Shown: positions 27,411-36,532, counted from the stretch's first letter. The stretch is DNA of 64,000 nucleotides from Streptomyces sp. ADI95-17 (GCF_003846175.1 NZ_ML123049.1:83574-147573); one strand, 5' to 3'. Numbers and translations: made by a program. Notes: a model not told the origin generated them from the sequence alone.

Positions 27411-27444
27411 CAATGAACCCACCGGAACATTCACGGAGGAAGAG

Positions 27445-28599
27445 ATGCCGACCATGACCGGCGGAGCCCCGCTCGACGTACCCCGAGGTCTCGCGGGTGT
27501 CGTCGTCACCGACACGGCCCTCGGCGACGTACGGGGGCGCGAGGGCTTCTACCACTACCGGCAGTACTCGGCGATCGAACTGGCCCGGACCCGCAGCTTC
27601 GAGGACGTCTGGTATCTGATGTCCGAGGGGACGCTGCCCGACGCCGCGGCCCGTACCGAATTCGCCGCCCGCACCGCCGCGCTGCGCCGGCTGCCCGCCG
27701 GGGTCCGCGACGCGCTGCCCGCCATCGCACGCGCCGGCTCCGGACCCCTGGCCGGTCTGCGCACCGCCCTCTCGCTTCTCGGCGCCTCGGCGGGCTTCCG
27801 GCCGGTGTACGACATCGACACGGGCGACCGCCGCGCCGACGCATTGGCCGCCTGCGCCGCCGTCCCCACCGTGCTCACCGCCCTGCACCGCCTCGGCCGG
27901 GGCCTCGAACCGGTCGAACCGCGCGACGACCTGCCCCACGCCGCCAACTACCTCTACATGCTCACCGGCTCCGTACCGGACCCTGCCCGTGCCAGGGCCG
28001 TGGAGCAGTACCTGATCTCCACCGTCGACCACGGCTTCAACGCCTCGACGTTCACCGCCCGCGTCGTCGCCTCCACCGGGGCCGACCTGGCGGCCTGCCT
28101 GGTGGCGGCGGTCGGCGCGCTCTCCGGGCCGCTGCACGGCGGGGCCCCCAGCCGGGCGCTCGACACCCTGGACGCCATCGGCACCCCCGACCGCATCGAC
28201 GGCTGGATCCGCGAACGGGTGCTCGCGGGCGAGCGGATCATGGGCTTCGGGCACCCCGTCTACCGCACCGAGGACCCCCGCTCACGGATGCTGCGGGGCA
28301 TCGCCCAGGGTTTCGGCGGCCCGCTCGTCGACTTCGCCGTCGAGGTCGAGCGCCAGGTCGAGGCGATACTCGCCGAGCTCAAGCCGGGCCGGGAGCTGCA
28401 CACCAACGTGGAGTTCTACACCGGAGTCGTCATGGAGCTGTGCGGGCTGCCGCGCGAGATGTTCACACCGACGTTCTGCGCGGCGCGGGCGGTCGGCTGG
28501 AGCGCCAATATCCTGGAGCAGGCGGAGGACTCGAAGATCATCCGCCCGGCGGCCCGCTACGTCGGTACACCCCCGCCCCAACCGGTCCCCATGCCCTGA
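27445..28599 (+). CDS. Citrate synthase / 2-methylcitrate synthase family enzyme
   Basis: A 384-residue type II-like citrate synthase of the short bacterial class, which condenses oxaloacetate with acetyl-CoA or propionyl-CoA. Active-site regions are GPLHGGAP and GFGHPVYRTEDPR, with the two catalytic His residues. The third catalytic region reads NVEFYTG, with Glu where many family members have Asp. The ATG at 27445 has GGAGGAAGAG upstream. It is followed 21 nt later by the CobW-type GTPase gene, probably in the same operon. Whether it prefers acetyl-CoA or propionyl-CoA cannot be decided here. Confidence 0.9.
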   Translation: MPTMTGGAPLDVPRGLAGVVVTDTALGDVRGREGFYHYRQYSAIELARTRSFEDVWYLMSEGTLPDAAARTEFAARTAALRRLPAGVRDALPAIARAGSGPLAGLRTALSLLGASAGFRPVYDIDTGDRRADALAACAAVPTVLTALHRLGRGLEPVEPRDDLPHAANYLYMLTGSVPDPARARAVEQYLISTVDHGFNASTFTARVVASTGADLAACLVAAVGALSGPLHGGAPSRALDTLDAIGTPDRIDGWIRERVLAGERIMGFGHPVYRTEDPRSRMLRGIAQGFGGPLVDFAVEVERQVEAILAELKPGRELHTNVEFYTGVVMELCGLPREMFTPTFCAARAVGWSANILEQAEDSKIIRPAARYVGTPPPQPVPMP

Positions 28600-28620
28600 G
28601 GTCCCCGAGAGAGGTCTCCG

Positions 28621-29733
28621 TTGAACGCGTCGTCCCCGCCCCGCAAGCAGCAGATCCCGGTCATCGTCCTCGCGGGGTTCCTGGGGTCGGGCAAGACGAC
28701 ACTGCTCAACCACCTCCTGCGCAACCGCGCGGGAAACCGGATCGGCGTGATCGTCAACGACTTCGGCGCCATCGAGATCGACGCCATGACGGTCTCCGGA
28801 CAGGTCGGCTCCACGGTCTCACTGGGCAACGGCTGCCTGTGCTGCGCGGTCGACGCGAGCGAACTCGACACCTTCCTGGAGACGCTGACCGGGCCCGCCG
28901 CCCGTCTCGACGTGATCGTGATCGAGGCCAGCGGACTGGCCGAGCCGCAGGAACTCGTACGCATGATCCTCGCCAGCGAGAATCCGCACATCGTGTACGG
29001 GGGACTGGTCGAGGTCGTCGACGCCGCCGAGTTCGACGCCACCCGGGAACGCCATCCGGAGATCGACCGCCACCTCGCCGTCGCAGACCTCGTCGTCCTG
29101 AACAAGACCGACCGGGCCGGGAACGAGGAACAGACCCGCATCCAGGACGTCATCGCCGCGGCAGCCGCCCCCGGCCGCCCCGGGGCAGCCGTCATCCGCG
29201 CCACGTACGGACGCATCGACCCGGAGCTGCTCTTCGACCCGGCACTTCGGCCGGACGGCGAGGAGAAGGCCAGGCAGCTCACCTTCGAGGATCTGCTCCG
29301 GGACCGGAGCGAGGAGGAGGCGGGCGAGGGCGGGCACGCGCACCACCTGCACGCCGCGTACGACAGCGTGTCCTTCACCGCGGACGTGCCCATGAACCCC
29401 CGCCGGCTGATGGCGTTCCTCGGCTCCCGGCCGCAGGGCCTCTACCGGATCAAGGGGTTCGTCGACTTCGGCGTGGGCGACCGGGCCAACAAGTACGCCC
29501 TGCACGCGGTCGGCAGGTTCCTGCGGTTCGACCCGCAGCCCTGGGGGCGTGGCGAGCCACGCCGGACCCAGCTGGTGCTGATCGGCTCGGGCATCGCCCC
29601 CGACGCCCTGCACAAGGAGCTGGCCGACTGCCGCGAGAACGCCGCACCGGCCCCGGACGCGACGCAGGACGCCGCACACGAGCGAAGCATGTGGGGCGTC
29701 CTGCGGTACGTACAACGGCCCGACGACGCGTAG
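28621..29733 (+). CDS. CobW/COG0523 family metal-handling GTPase
   Basis: A 370-residue G3E-family GTPase that loads or traffics metal ions. Walker A is GFLGSGKT (about 19-26), the metal-binding CxCC motif is GCLCC (about 71-75), Walker B is VIVIEASGLAEP and the guanine-recognition motif is LNKTD. A His-rich stretch (GGHAHHLHAAYD) in the middle can bind zinc. The C-terminal CobW_C domain is complete (RIKGFVDF to the end). The TTG at 28621 with GAGAGAGG upstream is the best start. It is 21 nt behind the citrate synthase gene. The metal and client are not shown by the sequence. Confidence 0.9.
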   Translation: MNASSPPRKQQIPVIVLAGFLGSGKTTLLNHLLRNRAGNRIGVIVNDFGAIEIDAMTVSGQVGSTVSLGNGCLCCAVDASELDTFLETLTGPAARLDVIVIEASGLAEPQELVRMILASENPHIVYGGLVEVVDAAEFDATRERHPEIDRHLAVADLVVLNKTDRAGNEEQTRIQDVIAAAAAPGRPGAAVIRATYGRIDPELLFDPALRPDGEEKARQLTFEDLLRDRSEEEAGEGGHAHHLHAAYDSVSFTADVPMNPRRLMAFLGSRPQGLYRIKGFVDFGVGDRANKYALHAVGRFLRFDPQPWGRGEPRRTQLVLIGSGIAPDALHKELADCRENAAPAPDATQDAAHERSMWGVLRYVQRPDDA

Positions 29734-29763
29734 CACTCCGCCACGCGTCGCCCGGCCGACCGG

Positions 29764-32214
29764 CTACACCGGTCCCGCGACCACCGCGACCGGCTTGATC
29801 AGCGGCGTCCCCGAACCGTCGCGCCGGGGGTCCGGCGCCGGCAGCTCGCTCGGCATGCCGTTCTCCTGAGTGGCGCGGGCGGGCGTCTCACCCGCCCAGC
29901 CGAACACCAGCAGGTCCTCGCCCTTGAGGAACCGCTGGCAGCGCACCCCACCGGTGGCCCGGCCCTTGCGCGGGTACTGGTCGAACGGGGTGAGCTTGCA
30001 CGTCAGCACCGAGTCGTCCAGTGTGCCGTGCGAGCCCGCGACGGTGAACACCACCGCGTCCGCGGCCGGATCCACCGCCGTGAACGAGATCACCTCGGCG
30101 TCCGCCGTGAGCTTGACCCCCGCCATGCCACCGGCGGGACGGCCCTGCGGCCGCACCTGCGCCGCCGGGTAGCGCAGCAGCTGCGCGTCGGACGTGATGA
30201 AGACCAGATCCTCCTCGCCGGTCCGCAGCTCGGCGGCGCCGACGATCCGGTCACCGTCCTTGAGGGTGATGACCTCCAACTCGTCCTTGTTGGCCGGGTA
30301 GTCCGGCACCACTCGCTTCACGACGCCCTGGAGGGTGCCGATCGCCAGGCCTGGGGAGGCCTCGTCGAGCGTGGTGAGACAGACGACGGACTCGTCGCTC
30401 TCCAGCGTGAGGAACTCCGCGACCATCGCCCCGCCCGACAGACTGGGCGCCGCATGGGTGTCCGGCAGCTGGGGCAGATCGATCACCGCGAGCCGCAGCA
30501 GCCGGCCCGTCGACGTCACCACGCCGACATCGCCGCGGGCCGTCGCCGGCACCGCCGAAACGATCACGTCGTGCTTGGCGCGCTTGGCGTCCTCGGCGAG
30601 CACGATCGGCTCGTCATTGGCGGTACGGGCCAGCAGACCGGTCGACGACAGCAGCACCCGGCACGGGTCGTCGGCGACCTCCAGCGGCACCGAGGCGACC
30701 TGCGAACCGGCCGACTCCAGCAGCACCGTGCGCCGGTCGGTGCCGAACTTCTTGGCGACCGCGGCCAGTTCCGAGGAGACCAGCTTGCGCAGCTCGGTGT
30801 CCGACTCGAGGATGGCGGTCAGCTCGTCGATCTCGCTGTTGAGCCGGTCCCGCTCGCTCTCCAGCTCGATCCGGTCGAACCGGGTCAGCCGGCGCAGCGG
30901 GGTGTCCAGGATGTACTGCGTCTGGATCTCGCTCAGCGAGAAGCGCTCGATGAGCCGCTCCTTCGCCTGCGCCGAGTTGTCACTGGACCGGATGATCCGG
31001 ATGACCTCGTCGATGTCGATCAGCGCGACGAGCAGGCCCTCGACCAGATGCAGCCGGTCGCGGCGCTTGCCCCGGCGGAACTCGCTGCGCCGGCGCACCA
31101 CGTCGAAGCGGTGGTCGAGATAGACCTCCAGGAGCTCCTTGAGCCCCAGCGTGAGCGGCTGACCGTCGACCAGCGCCACGTTGTTGATGCCGAAGGACTC
31201 CTCCATCGGCGTCAGCTTGTAGAGCTGCTCCAGCACCGCCTCCGGCACGAAGCCGTTCTTCACCTCGATGACCAGGCGCAGGCCGTGCTCGCGGTCGGTC
31301 AGGTCCTTCACGTCCGCGATGCCCTGGAGCTTCTTCGCCGAGACCAGGTCCTTGATCTTGGCGATCACCTTCTCCGGGCCGACGGCGAAGGGCAGTTCGG
31401 TGACGACCAGGCCCTTGCGGCGGGCCGTCACATTCTCCACCGAGACGGTCGCGCGGATCTTGAACGTGCCGCGGCCGCGGGCGTACGCGTCCTTGATGCC
31501 GCCCAGGCCCACGATCCGGCCGCCGGTGGGCAGGTCGGGACCGGGCACGAACCGCATCAGGGTCTCCAGGTCCGCGCCCGGATGCTTGATCAGGTGCCGG
31601 GCGGCGGCGATGACCTCGCCCAGATTGTGCGGCGGCATATTGGTCGCCATGCCGACCGCGATCCCGGACGACCCGTTGACCAGGAGGTTGGGGTACGCGG
31701 CGGGGAGAACGGTCGGTTCCGTCTCCTGGCCGTCGTAATTCGACTGGAAAGCGACGGTGTCCTCGTCGATCGACTCCGTCATCAGTGACGTCGCGTCGGC
31801 CATCCGGCACTCGGTGTACCGCATGGCGGCCGGCGGGTCGTCGTTTCCGAGCGAGCCGAAGTTGCCGTGGCCGTCGACCAGGGGGAGCCGCATGGAGAAC
31901 GGCTGCGCCAGACGGACCAGCGCGTCGTAGATCGACGCGTCGCCGTGCGGGTGCAACTTACCCATGACCTCGCCGACGACGCGGGCACACTTCACGAAGC
32001 CGCGATCGGGGCGCAGGCCCATCTCGTTCATCTGGTACACGATGCGGCGGTGCACCGGCTTCATGCCGTCGCGGGCGTCGGGCAGGGCCCGTGAGTAGAT
32101 CACCGAGTACGCGTACTCGAGGAAGGAGCCCTGCATTTCGTCGACGACGTCGATGTCGAGGATCTTCTCCTCGAAGTCGTCCGGCGGCGGGGTCTTCGTG
32201 CTGCGGCGGGCCAT
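29764..32214 (-). CDS. parC: DNA topoisomerase IV subunit A
   Basis: The 816-residue DNA-cleaving subunit partnering ParE. The N terminus has the breakage-reunion domain with YAYSVIYSRALPDARDGMKPVHRR, the LHPHGD region and the active-site Tyr in AAMRYTECR. A coiled connection (about 430-500) and a C-terminal six-bladed DNA-wrapping domain follow. There is no clear GyrA box (QRRGGKG), which together with the parE linkage supports ParC rather than GyrA. The ATG at 32214 has GAAGGAG about 11 nt upstream. It converges on the CobW-type gene with only 30 nt between the stop codons. Confidence 0.94.
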   Translation of the reverse strand: MARRSTKTPPPDDFEEKILDIDVVDEMQGSFLEYAYSVIYSRALPDARDGMKPVHRRIVYQMNEMGLRPDRGFVKCARVVGEVMGKLHPHGDASIYDALVRLAQPFSMRLPLVDGHGNFGSLGNDDPPAAMRYTECRMADATSLMTESIDEDTVAFQSNYDGQETEPTVLPAAYPNLLVNGSSGIAVGMATNMPPHNLGEVIAAARHLIKHPGADLETLMRFVPGPDLPTGGRIVGLGGIKDAYARGRGTFKIRATVSVENVTARRKGLVVTELPFAVGPEKVIAKIKDLVSAKKLQGIADVKDLTDREHGLRLVIEVKNGFVPEAVLEQLYKLTPMEESFGINNVALVDGQPLTLGLKELLEVYLDHRFDVVRRRSEFRRGKRRDRLHLVEGLLVALIDIDEVIRIIRSSDNSAQAKERLIERFSLSEIQTQYILDTPLRRLTRFDRIELESERDRLNSEIDELTAILESDTELRKLVSSELAAVAKKFGTDRRTVLLESAGSQVASVPLEVADDPCRVLLSSTGLLARTANDEPIVLAEDAKRAKHDVIVSAVPATARGDVGVVTSTGRLLRLAVIDLPQLPDTHAAPSLSGGAMVAEFLTLESDESVVCLTTLDEASPGLAIGTLQGVVKRVVPDYPANKDELEVITLKDGDRIVGAAELRTGEEDLVFITSDAQLLRYPAAQVRPQGRPAGGMAGVKLTADAEVISFTAVDPAADAVVFTVAGSHGTLDDSVLTCKLTPFDQYPRKGRATGGVRCQRFLKGEDLLVFGWAGETPARATQENGMPSELPAPDPRRDGSGTPLIKPVAVVAGPV

Positions 32215-32484
32215 CGCTGCTGCGACTCCTTCACGGATTCTGTTCGGGCAACCTCAGGTTCTGACGCGGACCATTGTGGACCGCCGCGCTGACATCGCCG
32301 ACCTCGACCCGTCCCAAGAGACGTTCCGGGCCCCGGTCGAGGCGCTTTCGCGCCCCGCCGCGCGGGGGATGCGTCCCCCTTTCACGCGAACTTCCGGGTT
32401 ACGGGAACTTCGCCACGTGCCCGTGCGCTTGCCTAAGGTGGCAGGTCTCGCAGGAAATCCAGTATCGCGATCGAAGGGACGTAC

Positions 32485-33858
32485 ATGCCCATGGGTCACA
32501 CGGCCACCGCTCAGGCCGGCTCCGGCGGCTTGACAGCGACCGAGCACCGCCTGGCCAACGGCCTGCGCGTGGTGCTCTCCGAGGACCATCTGACCCCGGT
32601 CGCCGCGGTCTGCCTCTGGTACGACGTCGGCTCGCGCCACGAGGTCAAGGGACGCACCGGGCTGGCTCACCTCTTCGAGCACCTGATGTTCCAGGGCTCC
32701 GGTCAGGTCAAGGGGAACGGCCACTTCGAGCTGGTGCAGGGGGCCGGCGGCTCGCTCAACGGGACCACCAGCTTCGAGCGCACCAACTATTTCGAGACCA
32801 TGCCCACGCACCAGCTGGAGCTGGCTCTGTGGCTCGAAGCCGACCGGATGGGCTCGCTGCTCGCCGCGCTCGACGAGGAGTCCATGGAGAACCAGCGCGA
32901 CGTCGTCAAGAACGAGCGCCGCCAGCGCTACGACAACGTCCCGTACGGCACGGCGTTCGAGAAGCTGACGGCACTGGCCTACCCCGAGGGCCACCCGTAC
33001 CACCACACCCCGATCGGCTCGATGGCCGACCTGGACGCCGCGACCCTGGAGGACGCGCGCACCTTCTTCCGTACGTACTACGCGCCCAACAACGCGGTGC
33101 TCTCGGTGGTCGGCGACATCGACCCCGAGCAGACCCTCGCCTGGATCGAGAAGTACTTCGGCTCCATCCCGTCCCACGACGGCAAGCAGCCGCCGCGCGA
33201 CGGCACGCTCCCGGAGGTCATCGGCGAGCAGCTGCGCGAGGAGGTGCGCGAGGAGGTCCCGGCGCGGGCGCTGATGGCCGCCTACCGGCTGCCGCACGAC
33301 GGCACCCGCGAGTGCGACGCGGCGGACCTCGCGCTGACCGTGCTCGGCGGCGGCGAGTCGTCGCGGCTGCACAACCGCCTGGTCCGCCGTGACCGTACGG
33401 CCGTGGCGGCCGGGTTCGGGCTGCTGCGGCTGGCCGGCGCGCCCTCGCTGGGCTGGCTGGACGTCAAGATGTCCGGCGGTGTCGAGGTGCCGCAGGTCGA
33501 GGCCGCGGTCGACGAGGAGCTCGCCCGGTTCGCCGCCGACGGCCCCACGCCCGAGGAAATGGAACGCGCGCAGGCCCAGTTGGAGCGCGAGTGGCTGGAC
33601 CGCCTCGGTACGGTCGCCGGCCGCGCCGACGAACTGTGCCGGTTCGCCGTGCTGTTCGGTGACCCGCAGCTCGCCCTGACCGCCGTTCAGCGGGTGCTCG
33701 ACGTCACGGCGGAGGAGGTGCAGGCGGCCGCCAAGGCCCAGCTGCGCCCCGACAACCGCGCGGTGCTGGTCTACGAGCCGGTCGAACCGGCCGAACCCGC
33801 GGACGCGGCGGACACCGACGAGACCGACACCGACGCGCACGAAGGGGCGGACCAGTGA
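32485..33858 (+). CDS. M16 family zinc metallopeptidase, catalytic subunit
   Basis: A 457-residue pitrilysin-family protease. The inverted zinc motif HxxEH is at residues 62-66 (HLFEH), and the downstream glutamate ligand is expected about 75 residues later in the ENQRDVVKNERR region. No signal peptide is seen, so it is probably cytosolic. The second M16 gene overlaps its end by 4 nt and encodes an inactive partner, as in bacterial heterodimeric M16B enzymes. The ATG at 32485 has GAAGGGA upstream. The 270-nt region before it separates it from the divergent parC. Confidence 0.92.
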   Translation: MPMGHTATAQAGSGGLTATEHRLANGLRVVLSEDHLTPVAAVCLWYDVGSRHEVKGRTGLAHLFEHLMFQGSGQVKGNGHFELVQGAGGSLNGTTSFERTNYFETMPTHQLELALWLEADRMGSLLAALDEESMENQRDVVKNERRQRYDNVPYGTAFEKLTALAYPEGHPYHHTPIGSMADLDAATLEDARTFFRTYYAPNNAVLSVVGDIDPEQTLAWIEKYFGSIPSHDGKQPPRDGTLPEVIGEQLREEVREEVPARALMAAYRLPHDGTRECDAADLALTVLGGGESSRLHNRLVRRDRTAVAAGFGLLRLAGAPSLGWLDVKMSGGVEVPQVEAAVDEELARFAADGPTPEEMERAQAQLEREWLDRLGTVAGRADELCRFAVLFGDPQLALTAVQRVLDVTAEEVQAAAKAQLRPDNRAVLVYEPVEPAEPADAADTDETDTDAHEGADQ

Positions 33859-35267
33859 CCGACGCCGCCGCGACTGGAGTTTCGATGCAGTACCACCCGC
33901 AGCCGGCCCCCGGCACCGCCCGCCCCTGGGCCTTCCCCGCGCCCGAGCGCGGCGCCCTGCCCAATGGCCTCACGGTGCTGCGCTGCCACCGTCCCGGCCA
34001 GCAGGTCGTGGCGGTCGAGATCTTCCTCGACGCCCCGCTGGACGCCGAGCCCGAGGGCCTCGACGGCGTGGCCACGATCATGTCGCGGGCGCTGAACGAG
34101 GGAACCGACAAGCACACCGCCGAGGAGTTCGCCGCCGAGCTGGAGCGCTGCGGCGCCACCCTCGACGCGCACGCCGACCACCCGGGTGTCCGGGTCTCCC
34201 TGGAGGTCCCCGCCTCCCGGCTGGCCAAGGCCCTCGCGCTGGTCGCCGAGGCACTGCGGGCGCCCGCCTTCGCCGAGAGCGAGATCGAGCGGCTGGTACG
34301 CAACCGGCTCGACGAGATCCCGCACGAGCAGGCCAACCCGGCCCGGCGTGCCGCCAAGCAGCTCTCCAAGGAGCTGTTCCCGGCCACGGCGCGGATGTCG
34401 CGCCCGCGCCAGGGCACCGAGGAGACGGTGGAGCGGATCGACGCGGCGGCCGTGCGCGCCTTCTTCGACGCCCACATCAGGCCGTCCACGGCGATCGCCG
34501 TGGTCGTCGGGGACCTCACCGGCATCGACCTGGACGCCCTGCTCGCCGACACCCTCGGCGACTGGTCCGGGGACACCGCCGCGCCGCGCCCCGCCCCGCC
34601 GATCACCGCAGACGACACCGGCCGGGTGGTCATCGTCGACCGTCCGGGCGCGGTGCAGACCCAGCTGCTGATCGGCCGGATCGGCGCCGACCGGCACGAC
34701 AGCGTGTGGCCGGCCCAGGTGCTCGGCACGTACTGCCTGGGCGGCACCCTCACCTCCCGGCTCGACCGGGTGCTGCGCGAGGAGAAGGGCTACACGTACG
34801 GCGTGCGGGCCTTCGCCCAGGTGCTGCGGTCCTCGGCCCCGGACTCCGCCTCGGGGGCGACCGGTGCCGCGATGCTCGCCATCAGCGGCTCGGTGGACAC
34901 CGAGTCCACCGAGCCTGCGCTCAAGGACCTGTGGACGGTCCTGCGGACCCTGGCGGCCGAGGGCCTGACCGACGAGGAGCGCGAGACGGCCGTGCAGAAC
35001 CTCGTGGGGGTGGCACCCCTGAAGTTCGAGACGGCGGCCTCCGTCGCGGGCACCCTCGCCGACCAGGTCGAGCAGCACCTGCCGGACGACTACCAGGCGC
35101 AGCTGTACGCCCGGCTCGCGGAGACCGGCACGGTCGAGGCGACCGCGGCGGTCGTCAACGCCTTCCCGGGTGACCGGCTGGTCACGATCCTCGTCGGCGA
35201 CGCGGCCCGGATCGAGGAGCCCGTCCGGGCCCTGGGCATCGGAGAGGTGTCGGTGGTCACCGGCTGA
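33855..35267 (+). CDS. M16 family peptidase-like protein, zinc site lost (partner subunit)
   Basis: A 470-residue M16 protein that lacks the HxxEH motif: the equivalent region reads LDGVATIMSRALNEGT. The C-terminal substrate-binding R/Y motif is kept in DRVLREEKGYTYGVRA. In characterised heterodimeric M16B proteases one chain carries the zinc and the other supplies the R/Y pair, so the two genes probably form one enzyme (inference). The GTG at 33855 overlaps the previous stop by 4 nt. A long imperfect hairpin with a T-rich end follows. Confidence 0.92.
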   Translation: MTDAAATGVSMQYHPQPAPGTARPWAFPAPERGALPNGLTVLRCHRPGQQVVAVEIFLDAPLDAEPEGLDGVATIMSRALNEGTDKHTAEEFAAELERCGATLDAHADHPGVRVSLEVPASRLAKALALVAEALRAPAFAESEIERLVRNRLDEIPHEQANPARRAAKQLSKELFPATARMSRPRQGTEETVERIDAAAVRAFFDAHIRPSTAIAVVVGDLTGIDLDALLADTLGDWSGDTAAPRPAPPITADDTGRVVIVDRPGAVQTQLLIGRIGADRHDSVWPAQVLGTYCLGGTLTSRLDRVLREEKGYTYGVRAFAQVLRSSAPDSASGATGAAMLAISGSVDTESTEPALKDLWTVLRTLAAEGLTDEERETAVQNLVGVAPLKFETAASVAGTLADQVEQHLPDDYQAQLYARLAETGTVEATAAVVNAFPGDRLVTILVGDAARIEEPVRALGIGEVSVVTG

Positions 35268-35316
35268 CGACCGGACCGCCGCGGCGCGTCCCGCCCCGGC
35301 ATTTATCCGTATATCG

Positions 35317-35371
35317 GGACAAAGGGAAGGCCTCCGCGAGTGCGATCTCGCCGGGGTCTTCCTTTTTGTCC
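35317..35371 (+). terminator. Terminator after the M16 pair
   Basis: A long imperfect stem from GGACAAAGGGAAGG (35317 on) to TCTTCCTTTTTGTCC (ending 35371), with an inner CGCGAG/CTCGC pairing. The 3' arm is T-rich. It lies 50 nt after the stop of the second M16 gene. Confidence 0.75.
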
Positions 35372-35431
35372 GTTCTGATGGGGAGGTTGCCTGTCTGCCC
35401 TGTGGGATGCGCTACAAAATGGCCTGTCCGT

Positions 35432-35461
35432 TTGGTGAATGAAAGCGCCCCCGCTTAGCGT
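35432..35461 (+). promoter_or_regulatory. Candidate promoter of the riboswitch-M23 transcript
   Basis: TTGGTG (35432-35437), an 18-nt spacer and TAGCGT (35456-35461) form a reasonable HrdB-type promoter. Transcription from about 35468 would include the whole riboswitch. Confidence 0.5.
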
Positions 35462-35514
35462 CGGCTCGGCTGCCCGTCACTCGTATGCCGCATCCGCGAC
35501 ATACCGGACAGTCA

Positions 35515-35658
35515 TCGCCGAGTCCCCGTCAGGCGCGAGCCTGGGGAGCCGGGGACCCACGCAGTCCCTGGGGTGAATCGGACGCCTGAGCCCGGATGGG
35601 CCGGGGCGCCCGTAGGAGACCTTCCTGCTCCGAACCCGTCAGCTAACCCGGTAGGCGA
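35515..35658 (+). ncRNA. Cyclic-di-AMP riboswitch (ydaO/yuaA class)
   Basis: The leader shows class hallmarks: GGGGACCCACGCAGTCC, then CTGGGGTGAATCGG, GTAGGAGACCTTCCTGCTCCG, and AACCCGTCAGCTAACCCGGT. The closing stem is TCGCC (35515-35519) with GGCGA (35654-35658). In streptomycetes this riboswitch class precedes cell-wall hydrolase genes such as rpfA and turns expression down when c-di-AMP is high. Here it ends 26 nt before the start of an M23 peptidase gene, and the following GGAAGGAAAGG contains the ribosome binding site. Confidence 0.95.
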
Positions 35659-35684
35659 GAAGGAAGGAAAGGACCAGCCACTCC

Positions 35685-36506
35685 ATGGCGTTCACCCGTG
35701 CCACCGGGAAGCACCGTGCCCCGAGCCGACTGACGCGCGGCAGCGCGAAGGCCGTCGGCGTCGCGGCTCTGGCCACCACCGGCGTCATCGGCGGCCTGGC
35801 CGCTCCCGCCTTCGCGGCGGACTCCGACGCACCCTCCGTGAGCGATACCGGCCTCAACCAGGTCATCGCCATCGACAAGACCCTCGCCGAGCGGATCGAC
35901 GCCCAGGCCGACGCCCAGCAGCACCAGGCCGACGTCGCGGCGAAGGCCAAGGCCGAGGCCCACCGGAAGGCCGAGGCCAAGAAGAAGGCCGAGGCGAAGG
36001 CCAAGGCAGCGGCGAAGGCCAAGGCCGAGGCCAAGCGCGCCGCCGAGGCCCGTGCCGAGAAGGCCCGCGCCGCCCGGTCCGCCGAGCGCACCCGCCTGGG
36101 CTCCTTCCAGCTCCCGGTCGCCGGCTCGTACGTGAGCACCGGCTACAAGTCCAGCGGCTCGCTCTGGTCCTCCGGCAGCCACTCCGGCATCGATTTCCAC
36201 GCCGCCTCCGGCAGCTCCGTCGTCGCCGTCGGCGCCGGCACGGTCGTCGAGGCCGGCTGGGGCGGCGCGTACGGCAACAACATCGTGCTCCGGATGACGG
36301 ACGGCACGTACACGCAGTACGGCCATCTCTCCTCGATCGGCGTCTCCGTCGGCCAGAGCGTCGGCGCGGGCCAGCAGATCGGCCTCTCGGGCTCGACCGG
36401 CAACTCCACCGGACCGCACCTCCACTTCGAGGCCCGGACGACCCCGTCGTACGGCTCCGACATGGACCCGGTCGCGTATCTGCGCGCCCACGGCGTCCGC
36501 GTCTGA
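35685..36506 (+). CDS. Secreted M23 (LytM-type) peptidoglycan endopeptidase
   Basis: A 273-residue exported cell-wall hydrolase. A signal peptide covers about residues 1-44 (cleavage after PAFA). Residues 60-135 form a highly charged Ala/Lys/Glu coiled coil. The C-terminal M23 domain has the zinc ligands in HSGIDFH and HLHFE and normally cuts peptide crosslinks of peptidoglycan. The ATG at 35685 follows a strong purine-rich ribosome binding site. Expression is predicted to be controlled by the c-di-AMP riboswitch in its leader, tying wall cleavage to turgor or growth state. A perfect 12-bp hairpin follows. Confidence 0.95.
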   Translation: MAFTRATGKHRAPSRLTRGSAKAVGVAALATTGVIGGLAAPAFAADSDAPSVSDTGLNQVIAIDKTLAERIDAQADAQQHQADVAAKAKAEAHRKAEAKKKAEAKAKAAAKAKAEAKRAAEARAEKARAARSAERTRLGSFQLPVAGSYVSTGYKSSGSLWSSGSHSGIDFHAASGSSVVAVGAGTVVEAGWGGAYGNNIVLRMTDGTYTQYGHLSSIGVSVGQSVGAGQQIGLSGSTGNSTGPHLHFEARTTPSYGSDMDPVAYLRAHGVRV

Positions 36507-36532
36507 CCGACGCCCCACCGCACCATCTCGTC

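Noticed and set aside
32403..32430. SigR-like GGGAAC...GCTT promoter before the M16 pair
   Set aside because: The -10 element lacks GTT; a TAAGGT box at 32434 is an equally weak alternative, so neither is called.
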